Positions 4,838-7,042 of a stretch of DNA of 7,042 nt are shown here, in pieces; positions within the stretch are counted from its first letter, which is position 1, and each line of letters opens with the position of its first letter. The notes under the pieces are model-generated. The model did not search any database. It was not told where the DNA came from and was given only the letters and a program-made list of their open reading frames with translations. A program made the position numbers and the translations under genes. Origin of the DNA: Spirochaetales bacterium (lineage in GTDB: Bacteria > Spirochaetota > Spirochaetia > DSM-2461); contig PDRU01000025.1 in the NCBI GenBank assembly GCA_002748225.1, forward strand, positions 1 to 7,042, given 5' to 3'.

Positions 4838-5902
4838 ATGGCACAGGTGGACGATATTACCAGGGAATCTTGGATTCTGGAGAATTTTCCGGAATGGGGA
4901 ACCTGGCTGAATGAAGAAATTGAACAAAAGGAAGTCCGTCCGGGAAGTTTTGCTATGTGGTGGTTAGGTTGTACCGGTATTTGGCTTAAATCGGAGGGAG
5001 GTGCCAATCTCTGTATTGATTTGTGGACCCGTAGCGGTAAGCGCACTCAATCTGACCCTGTTATGAAAAAACAGCATCAAATGCAAAGAATGTCCGGAGT
5101 GGTAAAACTTCAGCCAAACCTTCGTAACGTTCCCTGTGTGATGGATCCTTTTGCCATTCGGCAAGTTGACGCCATTATTGCAACACATGACCATGGTGAT
5201 CATATTGATGTGAATGTTGCTGCCGCCGTTTTACAGAATTGTGAGGATTCTGTAAAATTTATCGGTCCTCAAGCTTGTGTCAATTTGTGGAAAAGCTGGG
5301 GAGTCCCTGAAAACAGATGTGTTGTGGTGCGCCCCGGGGATTCCATTAATATAAAAGATGTGGAACTTTTGGCTCTGGATTCTTTTGACCGTACTGAACT
5401 GGTTACCGCTCCTCCAGGGGTGGTGCTTAAAGACAGGATGCCGCAGGATATGGATGAAAAAGCGGTTAATTATCTTGTTAAGACTCCCGGAGGGAATCTT
5501 TATCATAGTGGAGATTCCCATTATTCTAATTACTACGCAAAACATGGTAATGATCATCACGTGGATGTTTGTCTTGGGGCTTTTGGTGAAAATCCCCGGG
5601 GTATTATGGATAAAATGACTTCTGTTGATTTGTTACGCATGGCAGAATGCCTGAACGCTTCTGTAGTTATTCCCATTCACCATGATATCTGGACCAATTT
5701 CCAAGCCGACCCTCGGGAATTAATTGTTCTGTGGAATATGAAGAAAGACCGGTTAAAATACTCCTTTAAACCCTATATCTGGCAGGTGGGAGGGCAGTTT
5801 GTTTATCCTGATGACAAGGATGGCATGGAATACCACTATCCCAGGGGATTTGATGATGTCTTTGCCATTGAGCCGGATCTGCCGTTTAGATCCATATTGT
5901 GA
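4838..5902 (+). CDS. ulaG: L-ascorbate-6-phosphate lactonase UlaG
   Basis: A 354-residue cytoplasmic metallo-beta-lactamase-fold enzyme that hydrolyses L-ascorbate 6-phosphate to 3-keto-L-gulonate 6-phosphate, the first step after PTS uptake of ascorbate. Length equals that of E. coli UlaG, and the sequence matches it closely from end to end by memory: ITRESWILENFPEW near the start, WWLGCTGIWLKSEGG (41-55), MQRMSGVVKLQPNLR (82-96), the metal-binding motif HDHGDH (117-122; the E. coli protein has Asn for Gly), HSGDSHYSNYYAKHG (223-237) with D226, the HHD at 281-283, and the EYHYPRGFDD tail. MAQVDDITRES is the right N-terminus, set by AGGAGG. The stop overlaps the DeoR-family gene by 4 bases (GTGA). 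The gene order with ulaD downstream supports ascorbate or a related sugar-acid lactone as substrate. Its base composition is clearly more A+T-rich than the transglycosylase gene next door. Confidence 0.96.
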   Translation: MAQVDDITRESWILENFPEWGTWLNEEIEQKEVRPGSFAMWWLGCTGIWLKSEGGANLCIDLWTRSGKRTQSDPVMKKQHQMQRMSGVVKLQPNLRNVPCVMDPFAIRQVDAIIATHDHGDHIDVNVAAAVLQNCEDSVKFIGPQACVNLWKSWGVPENRCVVVRPGDSINIKDVELLALDSFDRTELVTAPPGVVLKDRMPQDMDEKAVNYLVKTPGGNLYHSGDSHYSNYYAKHGNDHHVDVCLGAFGENPRGIMDKMTSVDLLRMAECLNASVVIPIHHDIWTNFQADPRELIVLWNMKKDRLKYSFKPYIWQVGGQFVYPDDKDGMEYHYPRGFDDVFAIEPDLPFRSIL

Positions 5903-6681
5903 GTGAAATGAGCGCCATTACATCCAATCGTCATCAACGTATCCTGGGTATTATAAAAAATATGGAAATGGTACGTGTCGATGAATTGAGCGAGGCTCTT
6001 GATGTTTCAGCCGTTACTGTCCGGAGAGATCTGGATATCATGGACCGGAAAGGTTTGCTGGTACGAACTTACGGGGGTGCCAGAAAGCTTGATCTGCCTG
6101 TCGGTACCCAGTCAGAGCGATCGTTTTTTGAAAAAGGAATTGTTAATACCGGAGAAAAAACACGGATTGCCCAGTTGGCTGCCACGCTTGTTCAGGAAGA
6201 CGAAATTATTTTTCTGAACAGTGGTACTACGGCCTTGTTTTTTTTCGAAGCTTTGTCGACTCGTGTCCGTGTTATAACAAACAATGCCGCAACCATTGTG
6301 TGTGAAAGAAATCAGAATGTTGAACTGCTGGTTCTTGGCGGAGAATACCGTGCACAATCCCGGTCTTTTGTTGGAGACTTTGCTGTAAATACTCTCAAAG
6401 GCATTCACAGCCACACAACATTTTTAGGAATTAACGGTTTGAGCTTGGAGAAGGGATTGACGACTTCGGTACTGCCTGAATGCAGTGTCAACCAGTCCAT
6501 GATTAGCCATACCAGTGGAAAGGTAATTGTACTGGCCGATTATTCCAAAATGGATCACGTCTCCAATTTTGTCAGTGCTCCATTAGATGAAGTGGATATG
6601 GTTGTTACAGATGATAAAGCTCCGGAAACTGTTGTGAAAGAACTTCAGGAAAGAGGTATAGAAGTTCTTATTGCGCGATAA
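5899..6681 (+). CDS. DeoR/GlpR-family transcriptional regulator of the ula-like operon
   Basis: A 260-residue repressor-type protein. An N-terminal DeoR winged helix-turn-helix lies at about residues 8-62 (RHQRILGIIKNMEMVRVDEL, then LDVSAVTVRRDLDIMDRKG, then VRTYGGA). A DeoR C-terminal sugar-phosphate sensor domain follows at about 78-238, with FLNSGTTALFFFEAL, VITNNAAT, VLGGEYRAQSRSFVGD, FLGINGLSLEKGLTT and KVIVLADYSKMD. The sensor domain is related to ribose-5-phosphate isomerase, so a phosphorylated pathway intermediate is the likely effector (inference). The residue pattern looks more AgaR/GlpR-like than E. coli UlaR-like, so I give no symbol. The GTG at 5899 overlaps the ulaG stop. An ATG at 5908 would give 257 residues (MSAITSNRHQ) and is equally possible; neither has a strong ribosome binding site, consistent with translational coupling. 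Embedding in the operon suggests autoregulation through the repeats upstream of ulaG. Confidence 0.93.
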   Translation: MSEMSAITSNRHQRILGIIKNMEMVRVDELSEALDVSAVTVRRDLDIMDRKGLLVRTYGGARKLDLPVGTQSERSFFEKGIVNTGEKTRIAQLAATLVQEDEIIFLNSGTTALFFFEALSTRVRVITNNAATIVCERNQNVELLVLGGEYRAQSRSFVGDFAVNTLKGIHSHTTFLGINGLSLEKGLTTSVLPECSVNQSMISHTSGKVIVLADYSKMDHVSNFVSAPLDEVDMVVTDDKAPETVVKELQERGIEVLIAR

Positions 6682-6710
6682 CATATAAATGAAATAAATT
6701 GGAGTGTGAT

Positions 6711-7042
6711 GTGATTAAACCCTTATTGCAAGTTGCCCTGGATCATACTGATCTTCAATCAGCATTGGTTTCCGCAGAGCTTTTGGCCCCGGAAGTGGAT
6801 GTCTTGGAGGCTGGGACCATTCTTTGTTATTCAGAAGGTTTACGGGCTGTCGAAGCCCTGAGAAAGAAGTATCGAAAGCATATTATTCTTGCCGACTTGA
6901 AAGTTGCAGATGCAGGAGCGGTTGTTGCTCAACAGGTGTTTAATCTCGGCGCAACCTGGATGACTGTTATCTGCAATGCTCCACTGGCAACAATGGAAGC
7001 CGCATTGAAGGTGGCCAGGGATAAAGACGGAGATATTCAGGT
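6711..7042 (+). CDS. ulaD: 3-keto-L-gulonate-6-phosphate decarboxylase UlaD (3' end cut by window edge)
   Basis: Too short for a complete reading frame here: 110 codons are visible from a GTG at 6711, with GGAG (6701-6704) 6 bases upstream. The translation begins MIKPLLQVALDHTDLQSALV and continues through EVDVLEAGTILCYSEGLRAV and LADLKVADAGAVVAQQ to TWMTVICNAPLATM. This is the orotidine-phosphate-decarboxylase-superfamily barrel of UlaD/SgbH, which makes L-xylulose 5-phosphate and CO2 from 3-keto-L-gulonate 6-phosphate with Mg2+. The active-site set falls at the same numbers as in E. coli UlaD: D11, E33, D62, K64 and D67. It follows the DeoR-family gene by 29 bases with no terminator, so it belongs to the ulaG operon. 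A hexulose-6-phosphate synthase is the nearest alternative, but the UlaG partner favours the decarboxylase. Confidence 0.92.
   Translation, partial: MIKPLLQVALDHTDLQSALVSAELLAPEVDVLEAGTILCYSEGLRAVEALRKKYRKHIILADLKVADAGAVVAQQVFNLGATWMTVICNAPLATMEAALKVARDKDGDIQ

Overview
The window reads as chromosome of an anaerobic bacterium with a Gram-negative-type envelope. The evidence is a secreted lytic transglycosylase, a NifX-type metal-cofactor protein paired with a DUF134 regulator, and an L-ascorbate-type sugar-acid operon. A spirochaete (Treponema/Spirochaetaceae-like) is my best guess, but nothing here proves the taxon. No rRNA, tRNA, CRISPR array, transposase or phage gene is visible.

Left part, minus strand (1-2007). 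Reading leftwards there is an M18 aminopeptidase (697-2007), then a 191-bp spacer holding two short tandem-repeat arrays and a 9-bp GC-rich hairpin, then a DUF134 DNA-binding protein (215-505). Its stop overlaps the start of a NifX/NifB-type protein that runs off the left edge. The DUF134 promoter is close to consensus, and its -10 lies 6 bases before the ATG, so the mRNA is probably leaderless.

Middle, plus strand (2108-4742). Diverging from the aminopeptidase is a two-gene unit: a small single-pass membrane protein whose N-terminal half resembles the beta-sandwich substrate-binding domain of DnaK/Hsp70, followed 13 bases later by an Slt-type lytic transglycosylase with a probable TTG start. 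The promoter of this unit also places its -10 box 6 bases before the ATG, the second apparently leaderless arrangement in the window.

Right part, plus strand (4743-7042). A 95-bp AT-rich regulatory gap with inverted repeats precedes ulaG (L-ascorbate-6-phosphate lactonase). A DeoR-family regulator overlaps it by 4 bases, and ulaD (3-keto-L-gulonate-6-phosphate decarboxylase) is cut by the right edge. UlaG opens the lactone to 3-keto-L-gulonate 6-phosphate and UlaD decarboxylates it to L-xylulose 5-phosphate; epimerases and a transporter would be expected beyond the window. This block is visibly lower in G+C than the transglycosylase gene beside it, which suggests a separate origin.

No wholly new multi-gene system is evident. 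The best leads are the DnaK-domain-like membrane protein coupled to a peptidoglycan lyase and the two leaderless promoters.
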